DNA of 64,000 bases from Euptelea pleiosperma (taxonomy: Eukaryota; Streptophyta; Magnoliopsida; Ranunculales; Eupteleaceae), in assembly GCA_035048495.1 (NCBI GenBank), contig JASUTR010000063.1, positions 1 through 64,000 of the forward strand. Reading direction: 5' to 3'. The first letter of the stretch is position 1, and each line of letters begins with the position of its first letter. Below the pieces are notes generated by a model. The model was not told the DNA's origin. It was given only the letters and a program-made list of their open reading frames with translations, and made no database searches. This document shows positions 1-11,139 of this stretch, in pieces. The position numbers were made by a program, and so were the translations under genes.

Positions 1-177
1 AGTCCAATTTGAGACGTTGACGCACGGATGGAGCTAACTTGTTTTGACTGTCCCAAATATTGTTCCAACACTTCAAATCTGTTGAAACAATAGTAATGGA
101 AGAGTTTGAGTCTAAATATGAGGTCCGGTTACGAAAAAGTCATATGTTATAGGCTTCAGAATGCAACACAGAAACTG
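1..177 (+). repeat. Representative satellite monomer (type m8)
   Basis: This is the first complete monomer in the phase used here. It holds 68 G+C out of 177 (38%). Recurrent blocks in order are: the GACGTTGACGCACGG block near 12-26; GGAGCTAACTTG near 30-41; a TCGAC-derived site read here as TTGAC; CCCAAATATTG; the inverted-repeat region around 60-91; AATGGAAGAGTTTGAG; AGGTCCGGTT; AAAAAGTCA; TATAGGCTTC; and the terminal GCAACACAGAAACTG. Most differences between monomer types fall at a small set of these sites, many of them former CpG dinucleotides. Type m8 is marked by TCTAAATATG and by an NdeI-like CATATG. Confidence 0.95.
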
Positions 178-455
178 AGTCCAATTTGAGACGTTGACGA
201 ACGGATGGAGCTAACTTGTTTCAACTGTCCCGAATCTTGTTCCAACACTTCAAATATGTTGAATCAATAGTAATGGAAGAGTTTGAGTCTAATTACGAGG
301 TTCGGTTGCGAAAGAGTCACAAGTTATAGGCTTCGGAATGTAACACACAAACTGAGTCCAATTTGAGACATTGACGAACGGATGGAGCTAACTTGTTTCG
401 ACTGTCCCGAATCTTGTTCCAACACTTCAAATGTGTTGAAACAATAGTAATGGAA

Positions 456-461
456 GAATTC
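456..461 (+). other. EcoRI-type GAATTC marking monomer types m4/m10/m14/m19
   Basis: GAATTC within GGAAGAATTCGAG is found only in monomers that start with GACATTG (m4, m10, m14, m19) or their hybrids. Others have GAGTTTGAG at this place. GAATTCGAG keeps a CG where the majority have TG. Typical spacing in the 22-monomer HOR is 4 to 6 monomers. The site is a convenient physical marker of the monomer order; this entry gives the first instance. Confidence 0.85.
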
Positions 462-886
462 GAGTCTAATTACGAGGTCCAGTTGCAAAAAAAGTCACAA
501 GTTATAGGGTTCGGAACGTAACACACAAACTGAGTCCAATTTGAGACGTTGACGAACGGATGGAGCTAACTTGTTTTGACTGTCTCGAATCTTGTTTTAA
601 CACTTCAAATGTGTTGAAACAATAGTATTAGAAGAGTTTGAGTCCAATCACGAGGTCCGGTTGCGAAAAAGTCACAAGTTATAGGCTTCAGAATGCAACA
701 CAGAAACTGAGTCCAATTTGAGACGTTGACGAACGGATGGAGCTAACTTGTTTCAACTGTCCCGAATCTTGTTCCCACACTTCAAGTATGTTGAAATAAT
801 AGTAATGGAAGAGTTTGAGTCTAATTATGAGGTCCGGTTGCGAAAAAGTCACAAGTTATAGGCTTCGGAATGTAACTCACAAACTG

Positions 887-2299
887 AGTCCAATTTGAGA
901 CGTTGACGAACGGATGGAGCTAACTTGTTTTAACTGTCCCGAATCTTGTTGAACACTTCAAATATGTTGAAACAATAGTAATGGAAGAGTATGAGTCTAA
1001 TTATGAGGTCCGGTTGCGAAAAAGTCACAAGTTATAGGCTTCGGAATGTAACACACAAACTGAGTCCAATTTGAGACATTGACGAACGGATGGAGCTAAC
1101 TTGTTTCGACTGTCCCGAATCCTGTTCCAACACTTCAAATGTGTTGAAACAATAGTAATGGAAGAATTCGAGTCTTATTACGAGGTCCAGTTGCGAAAAA
1201 GTCAGAAGTTATAGGGTTCGGAACGTAACACACAAACAGAGTACAATTTGAGCCGTTGACGAACGGATGGAGCTAACTTGTTTTGACTGTCCCGAATCTT
1301 ATTTCAACACTTCAAATGTGTTGAAACAATAGTAATAGAAGAGTTTGAGTCCAATCACGAGGTCCGGTTGCGAAAAAGTCACAAGTTATAGGCTTCGGAA
1401 TGCAACACAGAAACTAAGTCCAATTTGAGACGTTGACGTACGGATGGAGTAACTTGTTTCGACCATCCCGAATCTTGTTCCAACACATCAAATGTGTTGA
1501 AACAATAGTAATACAAGAGTTTGAGTCCAATTACGAGGTCCGGTTGCGAAAAAGTCACAAGTTATTGTCTTCGGAATGTTACACACAAACTGTGTCCAAT
1601 TTGAGACGTTGACGCACGGATGGAGCTAACTCTTTTTGCCTATCCCGAATCTTGTTCCAATAATTCAAATGTGTTGAACAATAATAATGGAAGAGTTTGA
1701 GTAAAATTACGAGGTCTGATTGCGAAAAAGTCACAAGTTATAGGCTTCGGAATGTTACACACTAATTGAGTCGAATTTGAGACGTTGATGCACGGATGGA
1801 GCTAACTTGTTTCGACTGTCCCAAATCTTGTTCCAACACTTCAAATCTGTAGAAACAATAGTAATAGAAGAGTTTGAGTCCAATTACAAGGTCCGGTTGC
1901 GAAAAAGTCACAAGTTATAGGCTTAGGAATGTAACACACAAACTGAGTCCAATTTGAGACGTTGACGCACGGATGGACCTAACTTGTTTTGACTGTCCCA
2001 AATATTGTTCCAACACTTCAAATCTGTTGAAACAATAGTAATGGAAGAGTTTGAGTCTAATTATGAGGTCCGGTTACGAAAAAGTCACAAGTTATAGGCT
2101 TCAGAATGTAACACAGAAACTGAGTCCAATTTGAGACGTTGACGAACGGATGGAGCTAACTTGTTTCAACTGTCCCGAATCTTGTTCCAACACTTCAAAT
2201 ATGTTGAAACAATAGTAATGGAAGAGTTTGAGTCTAATTATGAGGTCCGGTTGCGAAAAAGTCACAAGTTATAGGCTTCGGAATGTAACTCACAAACTG
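887..2299 (+). repeat. 8-monomer unit, first copy
   Basis: Eight monomers start near 887, 1063, 1240, 1416, 1592, 1769, 1946 and 2123. The type order is m13 (TTTTAACTG, GAGTATGAG), m14 (GAATTCGAG, then AAACAG), m20 (AGTACAATTTGAGCCG, CTTATTTC), m21 (GGATGGAGTAAC), m22 (CTCTTTTTGCC), m1 (TGATGCACGG, CTGTAGAAAC), m2 and an m3/m18 type. The next 1.4 kb repeats this order, so the two blocks are a direct tandem duplication. Total length is 1,413 bp, slightly under 8 x 177 because of small deletions. Confidence 0.85.
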
Positions 2300-3710
2300 A
2301 GTCCAATTTGAGACGTTGACGAACGGATGGAGCTAACTTGTTTTGACTGTCCCGAATCTTGTTCAACACTTCAAATATGTTGAAACAATAGTAATGGAAG
2401 AGTATGAGTCCAATTATTAGGTCCGGTTGCGAAAAAGTCACAAGTTATAGGTTTCGGAATGTAACACACAAACTGAGTCCAATTTGAGACATTGACGAAC
2501 GGATGGAGCTAACTTGTTTCGACTGTCCCGAATGTTGTTCCAACACTTCAAATGTGTTGAACAATAGTATGGAAGAATTCGAGTCTAATTACGAGGTCCA
2601 GTTGCGAAAAAGTCACAAGTTATAGGGTTCGGAACGTAACACACAAACAGAGTACAATTTGAGCCGTTGACGAACGGATGGAGCTAACTTGTTTTGACTG
2701 TCCCGAATCTTATTTCAACACTTCAAATGTGTTGAAACAATAGTAATAGAAGAGTTTGAGTCCAATCACGAGTTCCGGTTGCGAAAAAGTCACAAGTTAT
2801 AGGCTTCGGAATGCAACACAGAAACTGAGTCCAATTTGAGACGTTGACGTACGGATGGAGTAACTTGTTTCGACCGTCCCGAATCTTGTTCCAACACATC
2901 AAATGTGTTGAAACAATAGTAATACAAGAGTTTGAGTCCAATTACGAGGTCCGGTTGCGAAAAAGTCACAAGTTATTGGCTTCGGAATGTAACACACAAA
3001 CTGTGTCAAATTTGAGACGTTGACGCACGGATGGAGCTAACTCTTTTTGCCTGTCCCGAATCTTGTTCCATTACTTCAAATGTGTTGAACAATAATAATG
3101 GAAGAGTTTGAGTAAAATTACGAGGTCTGATTGCGACAAAGTCACAAGTTATAGGCTTCGGAATGTTACACACTAATTGAGTCGAATTTGAGACGTTGAT
3201 GCACGGATGTAGCTAACATGTTTCGACTGTCCCAAATCTTGTTCCAACACTTCAAATCTGTAGAAACAATAGTAATAGAAGAGTTTGAGTCCAATTACGA
3301 GGCCCGGTTGCGAAAAAGTCACCAGTTATAGGCTTAGGAATGTAACACACAAACTGAGTCCAATTTGAGACGTTGACGCACGGATGGAGCTAACTTGTTT
3401 TGACTGTCCCAAATATTGTTCCAACACTTTAAATCTGTTGAAACAATAGTAATGGAAGAGTTTGAGTCTAATTATGAGGTCCGGTTACGAAAAAGTCATA
3501 AGTTATAGGCTTCAGAATGCAACACAGAAACTGAGTCTAATTTGAGACGTTGACGAACGTATGGAGCTAACTTGTTTCAACTGTCCCGAATCTTGTTCCA
3601 ACACTTCAAATATGTTGAAACAATAGTAATGGAAGAGTTTGAGTCTAATTACGAGGTCCGGTTGCGAAAAAGTCACAAGTTATAGGCTTCGGAATGTAAC
3701 ACACAAACTG
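2300..3710 (+). repeat. 8-monomer unit, second copy
   Basis: This block repeats the type order of 887-2,299. Private changes include GAGTCCAATTATTAGG near 2,410, two small deletions in one monomer (GTTGAACAATAGTATGG near 2,555-2,573), and GGATGTAGCTAACATG near 3,205. GGATGTAGC also occurs at 12,403 and 45,301, which links this block to those regions. Its right part, from about 3,000, begins a longer stretch repeated 9,198 bp downstream. Confidence 0.8.
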
Positions 3711-5260
3711 AGTCCAATTTGAGACATTGACGAACGGATGGAGCTAACTTGTTTCGACTGTCCCGAATCTTGTTCCAACACTTCAAATGTGTTGAAACAA
3801 TAGTAATGGAAGAATTCGAGTCTAATTACGAGGTCCAGTTGCGAAAAAAGTCACAAGTTATAGGGTTCGGAACGTAACACACAAACAGAGTACAATTTGA
3901 GACGTTGACGAACAGATGGAGCTAACTTGTTTTGACTGTCCCGAATCTTGTTTCAACACTTCAAATGTGTTGAAACAATAGTAATAGAAGAGTTTGAGTC
4001 CAATCACGAGGTCCGGTTGCAAAAAAATCACAAGTTATAGGCTTCGGAATGCAACACAGAAACTGAGTCCAATTTGAGACGTTGACGTACGGATGGAGCT
4101 AACTTGTTTCGACCGTCCCGAATCTTGTTCCAACACATCAAATGTGTTGAAACAATAGTAATACAAGAGTTTGAGTCCAATTACGAGGTCCGGTTGCGAA
4201 AAAGTCACAAGTTATTGGCTTCGGAATGTAACACACAAACTGTGTCCAATTTGAGACGTTGACGCACGGATGGAGCTAACTCTTTTTGCCTGTCCCGAAT
4301 CTTGTTCCAATACTTCAAATGTGTTGAACAATAATAATGGAAGAGTTTGTGTAAAATTACGAGGTCTGATTGCGACAAAGTCACAAGTTATAGGCTTCAG
4401 AATGTTACACACTAATTGAGTCGAATTTGATACGATGCACGGATGGAGCTAACTTGTTTCGACTGTCCCAAATCTTGTTCCAACACTTCAAATCTGTAGA
4501 AACAATAGTAATAGAAGAGTTTGAGTCCAATTACGAGGTCCGGTTGCGAAAAAGTCACAAGTTATAAGCTTAGGAATGTAACACACAAACTGAGTCCAAT
4601 TTGAGACTTTGACGCACGGATGGAGCTAACTTGTTTTGACTGTCCCAAATATTGTTCCAACACTTCAAATCTGTTGAAACAATAGTAATGGAAGAGTTTG
4701 AGTCTAATTATGAGGTCCGGTTACGAAAAAGTCACAAGTTATAGGCTTTAGAATGTAACACAGAAACTGAGTCCAATTTGAGACGTTGACGAACGGATGG
4801 AGCTAACTTGTTTCAACTGTCCCGAATCTTGTTCCAACACTTCAAATATGTTGAAACAATAGTAATGGAAGAGTTTAAGTCTAATTACGAGGTCCGGTTG
4901 CGAAAAAGTCACAAGTTATAGGCTTCGGAATGTAACACACAAATTGAGTCCAATTTGTGACATTGACGAACGGATGGAGCTAACTTGTTTCGACTGTCTC
5001 GAATCTTGTTCCAACATTTCAAATGTGTTGAAACAATAGTAATGGAAGAATTCGAGTCTAATTACGAGGTCCAGTTGCGAAAAAAGTCACAAGTTATAGG
5101 GTTCGGAACGTAACACACAAACAGAGTACAATTTGAGACGTTGACGAACGGATGGAGCTAACTTGTTTTGACTGTCCCGAATCTTGTTTCAACACTTCAA
5201 ATGTGTTGAAACAATAGTAATAGAAGAGTTTGAGTCCAATCACGAGGTCCGGTTGCGAAA
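3711..5260 (+). repeat. 7-monomer variant block and partial repeat
   Basis: Monomers start near 3711, 3889, 4066, 4243, 4420, 4594, 4770, 4947 and 5125. The order is m4, m5, m6, m22, m1, m2, m18, then m4 and m5 again, so it is a related 7-monomer period. The monomer at about 4,420 carries a short deletion (TTTGATACGATGCACGG, where neighbours have GAGACGTTGATGCACGG). The last monomer switches from m5 to an m6/m22 end at about 5,240-5,275 (GTCAAAAGTTATTGG), marking an in-register recombination junction. No gene is seen here. Confidence 0.8.
3948..3978 (+). other. Perfect 12-bp inverted repeat, 7-nt loop
   Basis: The left arm TTGTTTCAACAC (3948-3959) and right arm GTGTTGAAACAA (3967-3978) are exact reverse complements, separated by TTCAAAT. 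The same perfect form occurs in m5, m11-flanking and m15 monomers, for example 5184-5214. Most other types have TTGTTCC in the left arm, which gives one C/A mismatch. Types with AAATCTGTTG or AAATATGTTG lose only the innermost pair, and the CAATAC type has a T/G wobble. Short dyad symmetries have been reported as enriched in centromeric satellites lacking CENP-B boxes. Any such role here is inference. Confidence 0.85.
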
Positions 5261-7946
5261 AAGTCAAAAGTTATTGGCTTCGGAATGTAACACACAAACT
5301 GTGTCCAATTTGAGACGTTGACGCACGGATGGAGCTAACTCTTTTTGCCTGTCCCGAATCTTGTTCCAATACTTCAAATGTGTTGAACAATAATAATGGA
5401 AGAGTTTGAGTAAAATTATGAGGTCTTATTGCGAAGAAGTCACAAGTTATAGGCTTAGGAATGTAACACACAAACTGAGTCCAATTTGAAACGTTGACGC
5501 ACGGATGGAGCTAACTTGTTTTGACTGTCCCAAATATTGTTCCAACACTTCAAATCTGTTGAAACAATAGTAATGGAAGAGTTTGAGTCTAATTATGAGG
5601 TCCGGTTACGAAAAAGTCACAAGTTATAGGCTTCAGAATGTAACACAGAAACTGAGTCCAATTTGAGACGTTGACGAACGGATGGAGCTAACTTGTTTCA
5701 ACTGTCCCGAATCTTGTTCCAACACTTCAAATATGTTGAAACAATAGTAATGGAAGAGTTTGAGTCTAATTACGAGGTTCGGTTGCGAAAGAGTCACAAG
5801 TTATAGGCTTCGGAATGTAACACACAAACTGAGTCCAATTTGAGACATTGACGAACGGATGGAGCTAACTTGTTTCAACTGTCCCGAATCCTGTTCCAAC
5901 ACTTCAAATATGTTGAAACAATAGTAATGGAAGAGTTCGAGTCCAATTACGAGGTCCGGTTGCGAAAAAGTCACAAGTTATAGGCTTAGGAATGTAACAC
6001 ACAAACTGAGTCCAATTTGAGACGTTGACGCACGGATGGAGCTAACTTGTTTTGACTGTCCCAAATATTGTTCCAACACTTCAAATCTGTTGAAACAATA
6101 GTAATGGAAGAGTTTGAGTCTAATTATGAGGTCCGGTTACGAAAAAGTCATATGTTATAGGCTTCAGAATGCAACACAGAAACTGAGTCCAATTTGAGAC
6201 GTTGACGAACGGATGGAGCTAACTTGTTTCAACTGTCCCGAATCTTGTTCCAACAATTCAAATATGTTGAAACAATAGTAATGGAAGGGTTTGAGTCTAA
6301 TTACGAGGTTCGGTTGCGAAAGAGTCACAAGTTATAGGCTTCGGAATGTAACACACAAACTGAGTCCAATTTGAGACATTGACGAACGGATGGAGCTAAC
6401 TTGTTTCGACTGTCCCGAATCTTGTTCCAACACTTCAAATGTGTTGAAACAATAGTAATGGAAGAATTCGAGTCTAATTACGAGGTCCAGTTGCGAAAAA
6501 AGTCACAAGTTATAGGGTTCGGAACGTAACACACAAACTGAGTCCAATTTGAGACGTTGACGAACGGATGGAGCTAACTTGTTTTGACGGTCTCGAATCT
6601 TGTTTTAACACTTCAAATGTGTTGAAACAATAGTATTAGAAGAGTTTGAGTCCAATCACGAGGTCCGGTTGCGAAAAAGTCACAAGTTATAGGCTTCGGA
6701 ATGCAACACAGAAACTGAGTCCAATTTGAGACGTTGACGTACGGATGGAGCTAACTTGTTTCAACTGTCCCGAATCTTGTTCCCACACTTCAAATATGTT
6801 GAAACAATAGTAATGGAAGAGTTTGAGTCTAATTATGAGGTCCGGTTGCGAAAAAGTCACAAGTTATAGGCTTCGGAATGTAACTCACAAACTGAGTCCA
6901 ATTTGAGACGTTGACGAACGGATGGAGCTAACTTGTTTTAACTGTCCCGAATCTTGTTCAACACTTCAAATATGTTGAAACAATAGTAATGGAAGAGTAT
7001 GAGTCTAATTATGAGGTCCGGTTGCGAAAAAGTCACAAGTTATAGGCTTCGGAATGTAACACACAAACTGAGTCCAATTTGAGACATTGACGAACGGATG
7101 GAGCTAACTTGTTTCGACTGTCCCGAATCTTGTTCCAACACTTCAAATGTGTTGAAACAATAGTAATGGAAGAATTCGAGTCTAATTACGAGGTCCAGTT
7201 GCGAAAAAGTCACAAGTTATAGGGTTCGGAACGTAACACACAAACAGAGTACAATTTGAGCCGTTGACGAACGGATGGAGCTAACTTGTTTTGACTGTCC
7301 CGAATCTTGTTTCAACACTTCAAATGTGTTGAAACAATAGTAATACAAGAGTTTGAGTCCAATCACGAGGTCCGGTTACGAAAAAGTCACAAGTTATAGG
7401 CTTCGGAATGCAACACAGAAACTGAGTCCAATTTGAGACGTTGACGTACGGATGGAGCTAACTTGTTTCGACCGTCCCGAATCTTGTTCCAACACATCAA
7501 ATGTGTTGAAACAATAGTAATACAAGAGTTTGAGTCCAATTACGAGGTCCGGTTGCGAAAAAGTCACAAGTTATTGGCTTCGGAATGTAACACACAAACT
7601 GTGTCCAATTTGAGACGTTGACGCACGGATGGAGCTAACTTGTTTTGACTGTCCCAAATATTGTTCCAACACTTCAAATCTGTTGAAACAATAGTAATGG
7701 AAGAGTTTGAGTCTAATTATGAGGTCCGGTTACGAAAAAGTCACAAGTTATAGGCTTCAGAATGTAACACAGAAACGGAGTCCAATTTGAGACGTTGACG
7801 AACGGATGGAGCTAACTTGTTTCAACTGTCCCGAATCTTGTTCCAACACTTCAAATATGTTGAAACAATAGTAATGGAAGAGTTTGAGTCTAATTATGAG
7901 GTCCGGTTGCGAAAAAGTCACAAGTTATAGGCTTCGGAATGTAACT
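5261..7946 (+). repeat. Block recurring at +10,087 bp (left copy)
   Basis: Private markers repeat 10,087 bp downstream: TTTGAAACG at 5485 and 15572, GTCCCGAATCCTG at 5881 and 15968, AAGGGT at 6285 and 16372, and TGTCTCG-equivalent at 6589 and 16676. Here that last site reads GGTCTCG. From about 6,880 the offset becomes 9,911 bp because the right copy lacks one m13 monomer; CAGAAACGGAG is at 7773 here and 17684 there. From about 5,830 the order follows m9 to m18. The block holds only satellite. Confidence 0.85.
5829..6006 (+). other. Chimeric monomer (m10-type start, m9-type centre)
   Basis: The start has GACATTGACG, diagnostic of the EcoRI-bearing types (m4, m10, m14). The centre has TTTCAACTG with AAATATGTTG, diagnostic of m3/m9. 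The tail has GAGTTCGAGTCCAATTACG and CTTAGGAATG, which belong to m1/m6. This is a three-part mosaic within one period that keeps register. It is copied at about 15,916-16,093 as part of the 10,087-bp-offset block, so it predates that duplication. Confidence 0.75.
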
Positions 7947-10530
7947 CACAAACTAAGTCCAATTTGAGACGTTGACGAACGGATGGAGCTAACTTGTTTT
8001 AACTGTCCCGAATCTTGTTCAACACTTCAAATATGTTGAAACAATAGTAATGGAAGAGTATGAGTCTAATTATGAGGTCCGGTTGCGAAAAAGTCACAAG
8101 TTATAGGCTTCGGAATGTAACACACAAACTGAGTCCAATTTGAGACATTGACGAACGGATGGAGCTAACTTGTTTCGACTGTTCCGAATCTTGTTCCAAC
8201 ACTTCAAATGTGTTGAAACAATAGTAATGGAAGAATTCGAGTCTAATTACGAGGTCCAGTTGCGAAAAAGTCACAAGTTATAGGGTTCGGAACGTAACAC
8301 ACAAACAGAGTACAATTTGAGCCGTTGACGAACGGATGGAGCTAACTTGTTTTGACTGTCCCGAATCTTATTTCAACACTTCAAATGTGTTGAAACAATA
8401 GTAATAGAAGAGTTTGAGTCCAATCACGAGGTCCGGTTGCGAAAAAGTCACAAGTTATAGGCTTCGGAATGCAACACAGAAACTAAGTCCAATTTGAGAC
8501 GTTGACGTACGGATGGAGTAACTTGTTTCGACCGTCCCGAATCTTGTTCCAACACATCAAATGTGTTGAAACAATAGTAATACAAGAGTTTGAGTCCAAT
8601 TACGAGGTCCGGTTGCGAAAAAGTCACAAGTTATTGGCTTCGGAATGTAACACACAAACTGTGTCCAATTTGAGACGTTGACGCACGGATGGAGCTAACT
8701 CTTTTTGCCTGTCCCGAATCTTGTTCCAATAATTCAAATGTGTTGAACAATAATAATGGAAGAGTTTGAGTAAAATTACGAGGTCTGATTGCGACAAAGT
8801 CACAAGTTATAGGCTTCGGAATGTTACACACTAATTGAGTCGAATTTGAGACGTTCATGCACGGATGGAGCTAACTTGTTTCGACTGTCCCAAATCTTGT
8901 TCCAACACTTCAAATCTGTAGAAACAATAGTAATAGAAGAGTTTGAGTCCAATTCGAAGGTCCGGTTTCGAAAAAGTCACAAGCTATAGGCTTAGGAATG
9001 TAACACACAAACTGAGTCCAATTTGAGACGTTGACGCACGGATGGAGCTAACTTGTTTTGACTGTCCCAAATATTGTTCCAACACTTCAAATCTGTTGAA
9101 ACAATAGTAATGGAAGAGTTTGAGTCTAATTATGAGGTCCGGTTACGAAAAAGTCATAAGTTATAGGCTTCAGAATGCAACACAGAAACTGAGTCCAATT
9201 TGAGACGTTGACGAACGGATGGAGCTAACTTGTTTCAACTGTCCCGAATCTTGTTCCAACACTTCAAATATGTTGAAACAATAGTAATGGAAGAGTTTGA
9301 GTCTAATTATGAGGTCCGGTTGCGAAAAAGTCACAAGTTATAGGCTTCGGAATGTAACTCACAAACTGAGTCCAATTTGAGACATTGACGAACGGATGGA
9401 GCTAACTTGTTTCGACTGTCCCGAATCTTGTTCCAACACTTCAAATGTGTTGAAACAATAGTAATGGAAGAATTCGAGTCTAATTACGAGGTCCAGTTGT
9501 GAAAAAAGTCACAAGTTATAGGGTTCGGAACGTAACACACAAACAGAGTACAATTTGAGACGTTGACGAACGGATGGACCTAACTTGTTTTGACTGTCCC
9601 GAATCTTGTTTCAACACTTCAAATGTGTTGAAACAATAGTAATAGAAGAGTTTGAGTCCAATCACGAGGTTCGGTTGCGAAAAAGTCACAAGTTATAGGC
9701 TTCGGAATGCAACACAGAAACTGAGTCCAATTTGAGACGTTGACGTACGGATGGAGCTAACTTGTTTCGACCGTCCCGAATCTTGTTCCAACACATCAAA
9801 TGTGTTGAAACAATAGTAATACAAGAGTTTGAGTCCAATTACGTGGTCCGGTTGCGAAAAAGTCACAAGTTATAGGCTTAGGAATGTAACACACAAACTG
9901 AGTCCAATTTGAGACGTTGACGCACGAATGGAGCTAACTTGTTTTGACTGTCCCAAATATTGTTCCAACACTTCAAATCTGTTGAAACAATAGGAATGGA
10001 AGAGTTTGAGTCTAATTATGAGGTCCGGTTACGAAAAAGTCATATGTTATAGGCTTCAGAATGCAACACAGAAACTGAGTCCAATTTGAGACGTTGACGC
10101 ACGGATGGAGCTAACTTGTTTTGACTGTCCCAAATATTGTTCCAACACTTCAAATCTGTTGAAACAATAGTAATGGAAGAGTTTGAGTCTAAATATGAGG
10201 TCCGGTTACGAAAAAGTCATATGTTATAGGCTTCAGAATGCAACACAGAAACTGAGTCCAATTTGAGACGTTGACGAACGGATGGAGCTAACTTGTTTCA
10301 ACTGTCCCGAATCTTGTTCCAACACTTCAAATATGTTGAAACAATAGTAATGGAAGAGTTTGAGTCTAATTACGAGGTTCGGTTGCGAAAGAGTCACAAG
10401 TTATAGGCTTCGGAATGTAACACACAAACTGAGTCCAATTTGAGACATTGACGAACGGATGGAGCTAACTTGTTTCGACTGTCCCGAATCTTGTTCCAAC
10501 ACTTCAAATGTGTTGAAACAATAGTAATGG
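7020..10530 (+). repeat. Block recurring at +11,504 bp (left copy)
   Basis: Markers repeat at exactly 11,504 bp: TTGTTTCGACCG at 7463 and 18967, AACTAAG at 7951 and 19455, TTCATGCACGG (C at 8856 and 20360), and CGAATGG at 9925 and 21429. The monomer order runs m14 to m22, then m1 to m10. The block is therefore an early version of the HOR seen cleanly from 20,342. The right copy carries CAATCTCGAG near its start, whereas this copy has CAATCACGAG. Confidence 0.85.
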
Positions 10531-10608
10531 AAGAGTTTGAGTCTAATTATGAGGTCCGGTTACGAAAAAGTCATATGTTATAGGCTTCAGAATGCAACAC
10601 AGAAACTG
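10078..10608 (+). repeat. 531-bp (3-monomer) tandem duplication, unit 1
   Basis: Monomers m8 and m9 are followed by a chimeric third monomer (from about 10,432). The chimera starts as m10 (GACATTGACG, TTTCGACTG, AAATGTGTTG) and ends as m7 (GAGTCTAATTATG, GGTTACG, CATATG). The crossover lies around 10,515-10,535. After it the array restarts at m8 at 10,609. This is the reciprocal-type footprint of an unequal exchange that added three monomers relative to the copy at 21.6-22.1 kb. Confidence 0.85.
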
Positions 10609-11139
10609 AGTCCAATTTGAGACGTTGACGCACGGATGGAGCTAACTTGTTTTGACTGTCCCAAATATTGTTCCAACACTTCAAATCTGTTGAAACAATA
10701 GTAATGGAAGAGTTTGAGTCTAAATATGAGGTCCGGTTACGAAAAAGTCATATGTTATAGGCTTCAGAATGCAACACAGAAACTGAGTCCAATTTGAGAC
10801 GTTGACGAACGGATGGAGCTAACTTGTTTCAACTGTCCCGAATCTTGTTCCAACACTTCAAATATGTTGAAACAATAGTAATGGAAGAGTTTGAGTCTAA
10901 TTACGAGGTTCGGTTGCGAAAGAGTCACAAGTTATAGGCTTCGGAATGTAACACACAAACTGAGTCCAATTTGAGACATTGACGAACGGATGCAGCTAAC
11001 TTGTTTCGACTGTCCCGAATCTTGTTCCAACACTTCAAATGTATTGAAACAATAGTAATGGAAGAATTCGAGTCTAATTACGAGGTCCAGTTGCGAAAAA
11101 AGTCACAAGTTATAGGGTTCGGAACGTAACACACAAATT
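10609..11139 (+). repeat. 531-bp (3-monomer) tandem duplication, unit 2
   Basis: This unit repeats m8, m9 and m10, with the third monomer intact as m10. It has the private variant GGATGCAGC at about 10,990 and GTATTGAAAC at about 11,041. The array then continues into m11 with TGTCTCG at 11,189. Relative to 22,162 the offset is 10,973 bp, which is 11,504 minus this three-monomer insertion. Confidence 0.85.

Larger units (their letters stand above)
1..886 (+). repeat. Left-edge fragment of the 22-type order (m8 to m12)
   Basis: Five monomers start at 1, 178, 355, 533 and 710. Their types are m8 (TCTAAATATG), m9 (AGGTTCGG with AAGAGTCAC), m10 (GACATTG with GAATTCGAG), m11 (TGTCTCGAATC, GTATTAG) and m12 (GTTCCCACAC). 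The same succession recurs from 10,609, 21,581, 25,488 (part) and 32,7xx, so this is the truncated right part of an HOR that continues outside the window. Local changes include GTTGAATCAATAG at about 260 and GTTGAAATAATAG at about 792. Confidence 0.85.

Noticed and set aside
10432..10608. Inversion at the irregular monomer
   Set aside because: Both halves are in the same orientation as neighbours. It is a chimera of two monomer types, not an inverted segment.
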